Positions 18,480 through 27,600 of a DNA stretch of 64,000 nt are shown here, piece by piece (positions within the stretch are counted from its first letter, which is position 1; the number at the start of each line of letters is the position of its first letter). Location: positions 620,001 through 684,000 of the forward strand of contig NZ_QKLU01000001.1 of assembly GCF_003208655.1 (NCBI RefSeq). The letters run 5' to 3'. The notes under the pieces are model-generated. The model made no database searches. It had not been told where the DNA came from and was given only the letters and a program-made list of their open reading frames with translations. The translations under genes and the position numbers were made by a program. The stretch comes from Pedobacter nutrimenti. Its GTDB lineage: Bacteria > Bacteroidota > Bacteroidia > Sphingobacteriales > Sphingobacteriaceae.

Positions 18480-19520
18480 TTAAACGGCTTGTTTAACCGC
18501 TTTTCGCACCTCAGGTGCCACTTTGGTTCCAAAAAGCTCAATGGCTTTCATCATGTCTTGGTGTGAAGGATCCCCAACATCCATATGTCCGATAAAACGG
18601 GTAATTCCAAACAGCTCGTGCATGTATAAAATTTTGTCGGTTACCTCAGCTGCAGAGCCAATAAACAAAGCTCCTTCTTTTGACCGGCCAGCATCATACT
18701 GGGCTTTTGTATAGGGGGCCCAGCCACGGGAAGCACCAATTCTGTTCATCTGAGCTGCATAATTGGCATAATAGCCTTCCACAGTTACAGGTTGCTCACT
18801 CAAAAAAGTGTGGGAATGGATTCCAATTTGCATCTTAGTGATGTCATGACCATTTTTTACATATTCCTGTTTATAAAATTCAATCAAAGGCTGGAACTGT
18901 TTTGGCATCCCGCCAATAATAGCAACAATTAAGGGTAAACCTAATTTTGCAGCCCTCAACACCGATTCAGGTGTTCCGCCGACGGCAATCCATATGGGCA
19001 GTTTGCCCTCATTTACCGCCCTTGGAAATACCCCCTGGTTTTTAAGCGGCGCACGAAGTTTCCCCGACCAGTTGACCACCTGGTTATTGTTAATGTTTAA
19101 CAACAAGTCTAGCTTTTCTTCAAATAATTGATTGTAATCTTTTAAATCATAACCAAACAATGGAAAGGATTCGATAAAACTTCCCCTGCCCACTCCGATC
19201 TCTGCCCGCCCGCCGGATATCAGGTCTATGGTTGAAAAATCCTGATAAACCTTCACCGGTTCTGCGGAGCTCAATACGGTCACTGTACTGGTCAGCTTAA
19301 TATTTTTAGTAATGCCAGCTGCTGCTGCCAAAACAATTTCCGGAGAAGAAACTGCATAATCCGGACGATGGTGTTCTCCCAGGCCAAAAACATCCAGTCC
19401 CACCTGATCTGCCAGCTTAATCTGTTCCAGAATTTCATGCAGTTTCAAACCTGCACTGCGGTGTTCCCCGGTTTGTGGATCAAACGACAAATCGCCAAAC
19501 ATTCCTATTCCTAATTCCAT
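18480..19520 (-). CDS. LLM-class flavin-dependent oxidoreductase (luciferase-like monooxygenase)
   Basis: A 346-residue FMN-dependent TIM-barrel enzyme. Landmarks are LGEHHRPDYAVSSPEIVLAA near the N-terminus, LTSTVTVLSSAEPVKVYQDF and GRAEIGVGRGSF, which are typical of the bacterial luciferase superfamily group that acts without a coupled sulfonate gene set. The start is the Met at MELGIGMFGD. It has a strong AAAGGAG five bases upstream and lies just downstream of a TAACTTTG element, whereas a more upstream in-frame Met (19562) lies above that promoter. The substrate is unknown. The clean Shine-Dalgarno is unusual in this window. Confidence 0.88.
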   Translation of the reverse strand: MELGIGMFGDLSFDPQTGEHRSAGLKLHEILEQIKLADQVGLDVFGLGEHHRPDYAVSSPEIVLAAAAGITKNIKLTSTVTVLSSAEPVKVYQDFSTIDLISGGRAEIGVGRGSFIESFPLFGYDLKDYNQLFEEKLDLLLNINNNQVVNWSGKLRAPLKNQGVFPRAVNEGKLPIWIAVGGTPESVLRAAKLGLPLIVAIIGGMPKQFQPLIEFYKQEYVKNGHDITKMQIGIHSHTFLSEQPVTVEGYYANYAAQMNRIGASRGWAPYTKAQYDAGRSKEGALFIGSAAEVTDKILYMHELFGITRFIGHMDVGDPSHQDMMKAIELFGTKVAPEVRKAVKQAV

Positions 19521-19525
19521 AAATA

Positions 19526-19554
19526 CTCCTTTATTTTTTGTTTCCTCAAAGTTA
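19526..19554 (-). promoter_or_regulatory. Promoter -7 element and ribosome binding site of the LLM oxidoreductase gene
   Basis: TAACTTTG (19547-19554, minus strand) is an exact TAnnTTTG match. AAAGGAG (19526-19532) lies 5 nt before the chosen ATG. Together they fix the start codon and imply a leader of roughly 20 nt. Confidence 0.6.
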
Positions 19555-19597
19555 AGCAACAAAAAATCTCCCCGCCTTGATCTAGGATAAGAACTGT

Positions 19598-21472
19598 CTA
19601 ATGGGATAAATTCGTCAATTCTTTTGTTTTATCATCCATCAATTGAAGTGCCCCATCAATCAGGTCTTTACGGTTTAACCCAAAGCCCATAAACTTAAGG
19701 AGCAGCTCATCGGCTGGTGCATCGAAGCCATTTTTTAATAAGGCCGTATAATGAGCCCCAAAATTTACAGGATCCCGTTGTACTTCTTTATACAGTTTAC
19801 AAGCCACGAGCATAGAATACAAATAGGTCACATTATAAATCGGGTCATCAAACAAAAGCCGTTTTTTTATCCATTCCCCATGTCTTTCTGGTTCATCCTT
19901 AAAAAACAGATCATAACTGTTCATCACAACTGAATAGATACGATCAATGTCTTTGGCATTTAAAATTTTACCGGCAGCTATCCCCTCGTAAAGCGCCTGT
20001 TCAAAAGCACCTTCTTCAGCAGAGGTAAAAAGCTCAAAAGCCAGCATATCTGTAAACTGCTTTACGTAATAGGCCTGTTCATCTTTTGTTTTCGATTGAC
20101 GCTGCAGTTCATCCAACAACAGTAACTCGTTAAAAATAGCATAAGCCTCTGATAAGAAATTCGGACCCGAAGCATACCGGGGCACTATTAAATTCGTACT
20201 CATCAATTGTCCATGCACCGCATGGCCAGCTTCATGAATAAGCACACTCACACTCCTTTGATTTCCATCAAATTCCTTCATATAAACGGTTGTAGGTACC
20301 CCCGGATACCGAAGCGCGGTAAATTCCGTAACCCTGTTGGGGCCTCCATTAATGTCCAGAGAACCATTTTTCGGATTCGTCAACTGAGCAAAATGATCCA
20401 CATATTCCTTACCCAAAGGCCTTAAGGCTTTTAAATAACTGTTTCTGGCCGAGGAAAAATCTCTTCTTGGCGGCAGAAAACCCAATGACACAGAAAGGTC
20501 CCAGCTGTGCAGTTTATCAAGCCCGGTTTTCTGCTGAACAAGTGCCGCAATTGTTTTTTGATATTGCTGTAATACCCCCGCATGTTTTGTGAGTTCAGCC
20601 AGAAGCGCTTTTACTTCCGGTTCATCGAGTTGTAAACGACGTTTATAAATTCTGGATGGCGCACTGGAATAACCATGAACCTTAGCCAAAGCGTTCTGCT
20701 GGGCGGCAATGTCAATAAGAATGGCTCCAAAAACTTCTTCATGAGCCGTGTAAGCCTGCAAAAACGCTTTATTCCTTACCGCTCTGGATGCCGCCATCAT
20801 TTGCTGCTTATCCAGCATAGTTTTTCCTACGGTATCCAAATTAGCCTTCATTTTAAAAACAGGATCTGCCTGAATTTCATCAATTAAATGATCATATCTG
20901 TCGGTTAATCTTTCCTGAACAGGGTCGGACAACTGATCGACAAGCGCCTGATCGTGTTCAGAAAGGTTATGAAGGGCCGCATCTTTAATATTGCCAATTA
21001 AAAAACGGTATCTGTTCAATTCAAATTTTTTGAGCTCCTGGGCCGATAAATTGTAAATGACGGGCTGATCGAGTCTTTTCTCACAAAAAGCGATCAGAAG
21101 ACTTTTTGCCCGGCCGATTTGCCGAAGGTCTGCTCTGGCTAAGGTATCCGTATTGTCTCGATACGCGGAAAGCTGCCGGTAAAGGTTATGCCGGTTAAGC
21201 TCCACCAGAAAATGCTGATAGGCGTCCAGCTTGGCGCGAAGATTTACCAAAGACCAGGTGCTGTCGCTTTTAAACTCGCGGACGCTATCCAGTAGTTTAA
21301 CCCTGGACTGTTGTTCCTGTGCTGCGCTTTTAAAATACCGGGTCAGATCTGCGCTGATTTGACTTTCTTTAACTGGTGTATTTTGAGCTTTCAGGATAAA
21401 ACTACCCATTATGAAAACAAAAAATAAAATTACTTTTTTAAAATAACGGTGACCGGAGAGAATGGTATACAT
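19598..21472 (-). CDS. Secreted M3-family metallopeptidase (oligoendopeptidase-like)
   Basis: 624 residues with an N-terminal signal (the hydrophobic stretch ILFFVFIMGSFILKAQ) and a zinc-peptidase motif HEAGHAVHGQ; the third ligand is expected in the following SEAYAIFNELL segment. The helical N-terminal half and C-terminal FDDPIYNVTYLYSMLVACKLY fit the M3/PepF-type fold. These enzymes cut short peptides; with a signal peptide it would act in the periplasm. The HEAGH version rather than HEFGH is common among Bacteroidota members. It is transcribed alone. Confidence 0.86.
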   Translation of the reverse strand: MYTILSGHRYFKKVILFFVFIMGSFILKAQNTPVKESQISADLTRYFKSAAQEQQSRVKLLDSVREFKSDSTWSLVNLRAKLDAYQHFLVELNRHNLYRQLSAYRDNTDTLARADLRQIGRAKSLLIAFCEKRLDQPVIYNLSAQELKKFELNRYRFLIGNIKDAALHNLSEHDQALVDQLSDPVQERLTDRYDHLIDEIQADPVFKMKANLDTVGKTMLDKQQMMAASRAVRNKAFLQAYTAHEEVFGAILIDIAAQQNALAKVHGYSSAPSRIYKRRLQLDEPEVKALLAELTKHAGVLQQYQKTIAALVQQKTGLDKLHSWDLSVSLGFLPPRRDFSSARNSYLKALRPLGKEYVDHFAQLTNPKNGSLDINGGPNRVTEFTALRYPGVPTTVYMKEFDGNQRSVSVLIHEAGHAVHGQLMSTNLIVPRYASGPNFLSEAYAIFNELLLLDELQRQSKTKDEQAYYVKQFTDMLAFELFTSAEEGAFEQALYEGIAAGKILNAKDIDRIYSVVMNSYDLFFKDEPERHGEWIKKRLLFDDPIYNVTYLYSMLVACKLYKEVQRDPVNFGAHYTALLKNGFDAPADELLLKFMGFGLNRKDLIDGALQLMDDKTKELTNLSH

Positions 21473-22022
21473 AAACTGATTTGTTTTTACGAAGATAGCG
21501 CCAGATAAAGATTTAAAATTGAATCAAATTAACCTGTTTTTAAAAACATAGGGAACAGCTTCTGAATTTATTAAAGTTAACCCGGATTTTGTTGGCTTAA
21601 AGTAAATGAACATAACATGGCCACCAGTAACGATGGCCTGTTTTTTATTTGAGTAAAAAAACCTATATTGCAGCATCAGAATGCTTGTTATAAGTGACAT
21701 ACAATTTTTCATATTCGCATTTTTTTCAAAATTAACATCCAAAAAGAATTTTACGCGGGCTTAAAGGATCGTCATCCTGCGCTTGAGGTTTAGTCTATAA
21801 CTGGGTTCACTATAAGCCGTATCAGATAGGGGTCTGCGCCGTATCTTGCCCGATGGGGCCCAAAGAAAAGCTGAAGAAAAGAGTAACCTGAGTAAAGTTT
21901 TACTGAATTTTGCATTCCGCCCTACCTTAAACCTCATTTCGACTAAAGAAAACAGCATTAAAATAACCTTCAACCTTATTTTGTCCCTGCCTTATCCTGA
22001 ATTTTTTCCCGATCTTTATACA
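21473..22022. other. Intergenic region with a weak hairpin and an unexplained GC-richer patch
   Basis: 550 bp between divergent genes. It holds a weak GGCCA/TGGCC hairpin followed by TTTTTT (21619-21646), which would stop plus-strand transcripts though no plus gene precedes it. A clearly GC-richer patch at about 21755-21865 does not resemble the flanking AT-rich DNA. Open frames here are short and I do not support them as genes. Confidence 0.4.
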
Positions 22023-22418
22023 ATGATGCAAGACTATATATTTGAAATTCAACTGAAAGTAAGGGATTACGAGTGTGATATACAAGGGGTTGTGAACAAT
22101 GCGGTTTACCAATCCTATCTTGAACATGCCCGTCATGAATACCTGCAATCCAAAAACATTTCTTTTAAGGCACTAACGGAAAAAAACATTCTGCTCATGG
22201 TATCCCGTATAGAAATGGATTTTAAACAGTCACTGACCTCTGGCGATGTGTTTACCGTAAAACTGCGACTGGAAAGACAGGGCTTAAAAATGGTGTTTTT
22301 TCAGGATATTTTCCGCTTGGGTGATGGCGCTTTATGTTTGAAGGGCAAAGTAGAGGCCATTGCCAAAGTAGAAGGAAAACTCAGTCGTGGAGAAATTTTC
22401 GACACGCTGAACCTTTAA
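22023..22418 (+). CDS. Acyl-CoA thioesterase, hotdog fold (YbgC-like)
   Basis: 131 residues matching the 4-hydroxybenzoyl-CoA thioesterase/YbgC type: the signature DYECDIQGVVNNAVYQSYLEHARHEYL has the D/N-x-G-V-V-x-N-x-x-Y pattern with the catalytic-site helix. It hydrolyses acyl-CoA thioesters in the cytosol. The frame is open upstream, but the Met pair at MMQDY starts the conserved domain; the extra upstream residues match no family. The SDR gene follows 130 bp downstream with its own promoter. Confidence 0.82.
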   Translation: MMQDYIFEIQLKVRDYECDIQGVVNNAVYQSYLEHARHEYLQSKNISFKALTEKNILLMVSRIEMDFKQSLTSGDVFTVKLRLERQGLKMVFFQDIFRLGDGALCLKGKVEAIAKVEGKLSRGEIFDTLNL

Positions 22419-22520
22419 AAAACTGCCTCTTAACTGGTGTGTGTGTTGGAAATTCAAAGGATGATTTGAATTTCGCAAACAACAGATTGATGCGCGCAAA
22501 TCTGGAAGCAGGATATGCTT

Positions 22521-22528
22521 TAACTTTG
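22521..22528 (+). promoter_or_regulatory. Candidate -7 element of the SDR gene
   Basis: TAACTTTG, an exact TAnnTTTG match, 20 bp before the ATG. No -33 TTTG at the right spacing was found. Confidence 0.5.
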
Positions 22529-22548
22529 TTTCATAAATACAAATCAAA

Positions 22549-23313
22549 ATGGAAAACAAAAGTAAAATAGCCCTGGTGACCGGCGGCAGCCGTGGTTTGG
22601 GTAAAGATATGGCCTTAAGGCTTTCCGAAAAAGGAATTGATGTGGTCATCACCTATAACAGTAAGGAGCAGGAAGCAGCTGATGTTGTTCAGCAGATCCA
22701 GCAGAACGGACAAAAAGCCTTTGCACTGCAATTAAACACAGGCGACATTAAAAGTTTTGATCCTTTTATAGTAAGGCTAAAAGAGGTATTGCAGAATGTT
22801 TTTAAGGCCGATTATCTGGATTTTTTAATCAATAATGCTGGTTTTGGCGGTCATTCGGCCATACAGGAAACGACAGAAGAATTGTTTGATGAATTGCTCA
22901 ATGTGCATTTTAAAGGCGTTTATTTTTTAACACAAAAGGCACTCCCTTTACTGGCTGATGGAGGCAGGATCATTAATATTTCTTCAGGCCTTACCCGCTT
23001 TAGCTTTCCGGGAGCTTCGGCTTATGCCAGTATGAAAGGTGCTATAGAAGTGTTTACAAGATACCTGGCCAAAGAACTCGCACCCAGAGGAATCAGGGCA
23101 AATATTGTTGCACCAGGAGCCATAGCAACTGATTTTTCAGGAGGCCGAGTCCGGGACGATGAGCAGACCAATAACTTTGTGAGCAGTATGACGGCTTTAG
23201 GCCGTCCGGGCAACGCAGAGGATATTGGAGGCGTAGTCGCCTTTTTATGTAGCAATGAAGCTGGATGGATTACAGGCCAGCGCCTGGAAGTTTCCGGTGG
23301 AATGATTATTTAA
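22549..23313 (+). CDS. Short-chain dehydrogenase/reductase
   Basis: 254 residues, a classical SDR: cofactor motif TGGSRGLGKD, NNAGFGG, catalytic Ser in IINISSGL, YASMKGA (Tyr/Lys), then PGAIATDF. It interconverts an alcohol and a ketone or aldehyde with NAD(P)H. The sequence begins with the Rossmann strand (KIALVTGGSRGLG), so the start is sound. The AraC-type gene starts 25 bp after the stop and is probably co-transcribed; it may regulate this gene. Substrate unknown. Confidence 0.88.
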   Translation: MENKSKIALVTGGSRGLGKDMALRLSEKGIDVVITYNSKEQEAADVVQQIQQNGQKAFALQLNTGDIKSFDPFIVRLKEVLQNVFKADYLDFLINNAGFGGHSAIQETTEELFDELLNVHFKGVYFLTQKALPLLADGGRIINISSGLTRFSFPGASAYASMKGAIEVFTRYLAKELAPRGIRANIVAPGAIATDFSGGRVRDDEQTNNFVSSMTALGRPGNAEDIGGVVAFLCSNEAGWITGQRLEVSGGMII

Positions 23314-23338
23314 GTATATTTGAATTACACAAAAGACA

Positions 23339-24247
23339 ATGATGACCAATACCTCCCTTCAGGATTTTTATAAAGAAGCCAAAACGAAGCTTCCCGAAGG
23401 AATTTCGAAGGAGGTGGGTCATTTTAACATCTTTGAAACCGAGAAGCTCTTTGACCTTAAAACCGGGGTCAGAACCATGCCCTACAGCAGAAGGGACTAT
23501 TATAAGATCAGCCTGATTAAAGGAAAAAACAGGGCCGAATACGCAGATAAAACAATCGACATTCAGGAAAATGCCCTGCTTTTTGCCACACCTAAAATTC
23601 CTTACCACTGGATTCCTCAGGACAACCATCAAACGGGACTGTTTTGTATCTTTACTGCAGACTTTCTGTCCAAGAGCAAAGTTGGGGTCGCACTGGATGA
23701 TCTTCCTATTTTTCAGCCTGGCGAATTACCTGTATTCCAGCTGAATTCCGAACAAACAACAGATCTGGAGTATATTTTCCGGAAAATGTCCAGGGAAATC
23801 AACAGTGATTATGCCTATAAATACGACCTGATCCGCAACCTGGTCCTCGAACTGATCCACTATGGTCAGAAATTACAGCCCATGCCGGCCCTTAAATCAA
23901 CGGCCAATGCATCTGACAGGATCGCGGCTTTGTTTATAGAATTGCTGGAAAGACAATTTCCAATAGAGTCCATAGGGCAAAAACTGGTTCTGCGTTCCGC
24001 AAAAGATTATGCCGACCGCCTGGCCGTACATACCAATCATCTGAATAAAGTACTCAAAGAGGTCACCGGACAAACCACCACTGCCATCATCAGCAACCGG
24101 GTTATACAGGAATCGAAAATCCTTCTCAAGCAAAGCGACTGGAACATTTCTGAGATCGCTTATGTAATGGGTTATGAAGACCAGGCCCATTTTTCACACT
24201 TTTTCAAAAAACAAACGTCTTTTACGCCGGCCGGCTTTCGGACCTGA
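23339..24247 (+). CDS. AraC-family transcriptional regulator
   Basis: A 302-residue regulator following the SDR gene closely. N-terminal cupin-like sensor (MPYSRRDYYKISLIKGKNR, then the pocket segment FATPKIPYHWIP). C-terminal double HTH (YADRLAVHTNHLNKVLKEVT, ISEIAYVMGYEDQAHFSHFF, then SFTPAGFR), a full consensus match. Two Met codons start the frame; the second is equally possible. It may respond to the substrate of the SDR. Confidence 0.85.
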   Translation: MMTNTSLQDFYKEAKTKLPEGISKEVGHFNIFETEKLFDLKTGVRTMPYSRRDYYKISLIKGKNRAEYADKTIDIQENALLFATPKIPYHWIPQDNHQTGLFCIFTADFLSKSKVGVALDDLPIFQPGELPVFQLNSEQTTDLEYIFRKMSREINSDYAYKYDLIRNLVLELIHYGQKLQPMPALKSTANASDRIAALFIELLERQFPIESIGQKLVLRSAKDYADRLAVHTNHLNKVLKEVTGQTTTAIISNRVIQESKILLKQSDWNISEIAYVMGYEDQAHFSHFFKKQTSFTPAGFRT

Positions 24248-24315
24248 CTAAAACAGCATCCCCGCCCCTTGTTTACTTCCAGCAGATGGAATGTTTCTAA
24301 ACTGACATTGAATTC

Positions 24316-24345
24316 TTTGCCTTTGGGATCATTGAGCTAGTTTTG
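24316..24345 (+). promoter_or_regulatory. Bacteroidota-type promoter of the CDGSH gene
   Basis: TTTG (24316-24319), 18 bp, TAGTTTTG (24338-24345), a near-ideal -33/-7 pair. The chosen ATG is 21 bp further on. The upstream in-frame Met at 24343 lies inside this promoter. Confidence 0.7.
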
Positions 24346-24366
24346 CGGCAGAACAACATAAAACTC

Positions 24367-24588
24367 ATGTCAACAAAATTAACAATCAACAATAACGGAT
24401 CTGTGAAAATAGAAGGCGATTTTGAAATCGTAGATAAAAGTGGTAACAACTATGGTTTAGGCGGAAGAACGGTGCTTTCCATTTGCCGCTGCGGACTGTC
24501 CAAAAACAAACCATTTTGCGATGGTGCCCATAACGGGAATTTTGATCACGAAGCGGTAGCTTTTGACCTGCCCCCTAAAAAAGTTTAA
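24367..24588 (+). CDS. CDGSH iron-sulfur domain protein
   Basis: A 73-residue protein, a stand-alone CDGSH domain. The cluster ligands are visible: CRCGLSKNKPFCDGAHNG gives Cys40, Cys42, Cys51 and His55, the three-Cys one-His pattern that binds a labile [2Fe-2S] cluster. Proteins of this kind carry redox or cluster-transfer roles in the cytosol. The Met used here follows a good promoter; the in-frame Met 8 codons earlier lies within the promoter. A strong hairpin terminator follows, so it is a monocistronic gene. Confidence 0.85.
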   Translation: MSTKLTINNNGSVKIEGDFEIVDKSGNNYGLGGRTVLSICRCGLSKNKPFCDGAHNGNFDHEAVAFDLPPKKV

Positions 24589-24604
24589 AATTGATTTAAA
24601 AATG

Positions 24605-24632
24605 AAAAGGCCTTGCAAACGCAAGGCCTTTT
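24605..24632. terminator. Bidirectional intrinsic terminator
   Basis: AAAAGGCCTTGC pairs perfectly with GCAAGGCCTTTT around an AAAC loop. It lies between the CDGSH gene and the convergent ABC/M1 gene. Confidence 0.9.
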
Positions 24633-24654
24633 GTGTTTAGGGCAGCTGCTCAAA

Positions 24655-27600
24655 CTAGCTTTTGGTTTTGGTCTGAACTTTAACGGGTTTGTCAGATGCA
24701 ATGAAAACTGCCGGAGGTTTACTGCCAAATTTCCAGCTGTTGTTGTCCGGTGTACGGTCAATGAGTTTATGATAAGGGTCTATCCCTGCGCTTTCTGGTT
24801 TTTCGTCCACCAAAAGGGTAAATGTTTTTTCAGGCTCATCCATTTTTATCCTTTTGAGGAACAATTCTTTAGCCTGCTGTTTCCCTTTGACCATCTGACT
24901 GGAAAACACCCCTATATCTATGTAATCTGCAACAGGGACGCGGGTACTTTTACCCAGGCTGTCGGCCCTGAACTTCGCACTGCCCACCCTAAGGGAAACT
25001 TTATATTTTCCCTCTTTGGTTTTTTCGTAACTCAGGTCTTTTACATAATTCTCGTAAACGGTAATGGTTTCAAACATATCCTTAATAATATATTTTAAAC
25101 TGTCCGGTGTCGCTTCCCGGATCTGGTTTACAAATTCAACCGCATTGGTGTAGGGCGGCTCCTGGAATTTTGTTTTCTGCAAATAGGTTCTAATGGCCTT
25201 GTTCAATACCTCTTCACCCAGATAATCTTTTACAGCATACATAATCACACTTCCCTTATTGTAGTGAATATAACCCTGATTTTCGCAAAGCATCAAAGGC
25301 ACTTCTTTTTTGCTTTCAAAAGTCCTGCCCTGCAGGTATTTGTCCATTTCATACTTCAGAAACTTTTTCATTGCCTGTTTCCCGTATTCCTTTTCCATCA
25401 CCATCAGGGCCGAATACTGGCTCATGGTCTCAGACATGAGCACACTTCCCTGTACATTGCCACCAATCACCTGATGGGCCCACCATTGATGGCCAACTTC
25501 ATGAGCCGTAATGTAAAAAGGCACATCTATTTTTTCAGGATCGTTATCTTCTACCTTAGTGATAAAACCAACAGATTCCGAATAGGGGATTGTATTTGGA
25601 AAACTCTGCGCAAAAGAGGCATATCGGGGAAATTCCAGGATCCTGACCTGACGGTGCTGATAAGGTCCAAAGTTTAGGGTATAATAATCCAATGCGCGTT
25701 TAATCCCCTTAATCATTCTGTCCAGGTTGTACTCATGGCCTTTTTGATAATAAATTTCGATGTTCACTCCTTTCCATTTGTCCTTCTTTACTTCATAGCG
25801 GGCACTGAGGTAAGCATAGAAATTCAGGATCGGGCTGTCCATTTTGTAATTAAAATACCGCCTTCCTCCTTTTGTCCATTCTTTTTGTAAATAACCGGGG
25901 GCCAGCGCAATCTGGTCTTCAGCCGTACTTACAGTAGTCTCAAAGCGGATCCAGTCGGCATCATTGGAAATATAGTTGTTCATCCTGGCCACAGCATCAT
26001 CAACAGCTGCCATGCGGGGCTTAGGCTTCAGCTTGTACTTTTTACGGGCGGTATTGGAACCCAGCTCCATAGCCGGATTATAACCTATTGACGGAAACTG
26101 CGAATTGTTAAAGAACGTTCCGTTGTAAACCATTTGGGTTTCTGTATAGCCATTTTCAAATCCAACAGGACTGTACTTCATCTCAAATACAAATTTGATG
26201 GAATCGCCAGGTTGAACTGGTTGTTGAAGTTTGAATATTTTAACTCCGTATTTCTGATCGTCGCTGATTAATTTAAATCCTTTTTGCTCCGGCTCCAGAC
26301 TGCTATAGCTGTAAGCGCTCTTTTTTCCTCCTTCATAATTGATAAAAAGGGTATCTACCGGCTGTTGGTGTTTATTTTTCAACCAGTAAAAGCCATTGGC
26401 CTGTACATTTCGTGTTTCTGGATAAATGTCAACGTTCAGCCGGGATTCAACGATGCGAAGCTGGGCCGTTTTCTCAAAAACTTTGTACTTTTTCTCAAAA
26501 GCAGCCATTTCCTTTTCCTGTTCCTTAGGCGTTAGGTATTGATGAAGAATATTGGTATTGTAATAAATAAATACACCTGAAGCTATTGCAAAGAGAAAGC
26601 AGAAAGCTACGGCAAATTTATGAACAGCATCAAATGAAGATTTGGAAAGATTGAACCTGGCCTTTATGCCTTTTTCTTTACCCCTGGCATAGATGGTTAA
26701 GCCCAGCAGACAAAGGACCAGCATAATGCTTAACCAATACGCTTTATACAAAAACCAGCTGGCTACGGTATGTCCGAATCCATTCATCTCTGAATAAGGC
26801 ATTGACGGCCCGGAAGAATTAAAAATATAGAGGTCGTTGTTCCACTCCAGAAATTTAAATACAATTCTGACCAGCAATACCGGTATTAAAGACAAAAAGA
26901 AACCCAGGTATTTATTGGGCGTAAGGACCTGCACAAAAAGGCAGGCAGCCGCCATAATGGCGAAACCAACCAGGGTCCTTAACATAGACTCCAGGTACAA
27001 CAATGGTTGCACATTAAAATAACCCGTTGAAATTTGTATGCCCATGCCCGTAAGGATCACCACGCCCAGCAATGTCGCAATGACATAAATCAGGGCCAGG
27101 TATTTGGAGAAAAAGAGTACACCGTTGCTCACCGGTGCTGTACCGGTAAATTCATCCATTTTTTGTTCCCTTTCTTTCCAGATCAGGTTTCCCGAAAGAA
27201 ATACAATCAAAATAATGATAAAAAACAGAAAAACACCTGCTGCACTTTCTAAAATCTGATAGGTGACCGGATAGGTTTCGGTATCGTACATCGCCCCCAT
27301 AAATCTGGAAATAATGTACATCATAACAATACCCAGCAGGCAAATGACAATAAAAAAAGGTCCCTTTGCCATTTTTACAAATTCAAAGCGGGCCAGATAA
27401 AATAGTTGTCTCCAGCTTGCTTTTACGCCAAAGTTCTGACGGCTCTTTGGCAATAAAGCCAGTGAATGGGCTTGTGTTTCATCTGCCGAACGCGCTTCAT
27501 TATCTTTTTTTCCAAACCAGGTAAAAGGTGTCAGAAACTGACTGAAGCTGAATTTAAAAAAGCTGATCAGGGTAATGGCAACTCCAATACAGAGCCACAG

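Noticed and set aside
21524..21742. Minus-strand open frame of 72 codons in the gap before the thioesterase gene
   Set aside because: No domain, no promoter or Shine-Dalgarno, and it crosses a weak hairpin.
21846..22022. N-terminal extension of the thioesterase
   Set aside because: The extra 59 residues match no fold, and the conserved domain starts at the later Met pair.
24613..25098. Plus-strand open frame of 161 codons
   Set aside because: It runs antisense over the C-terminal part of the ABC/M1 fusion and has no family resemblance or start signals.
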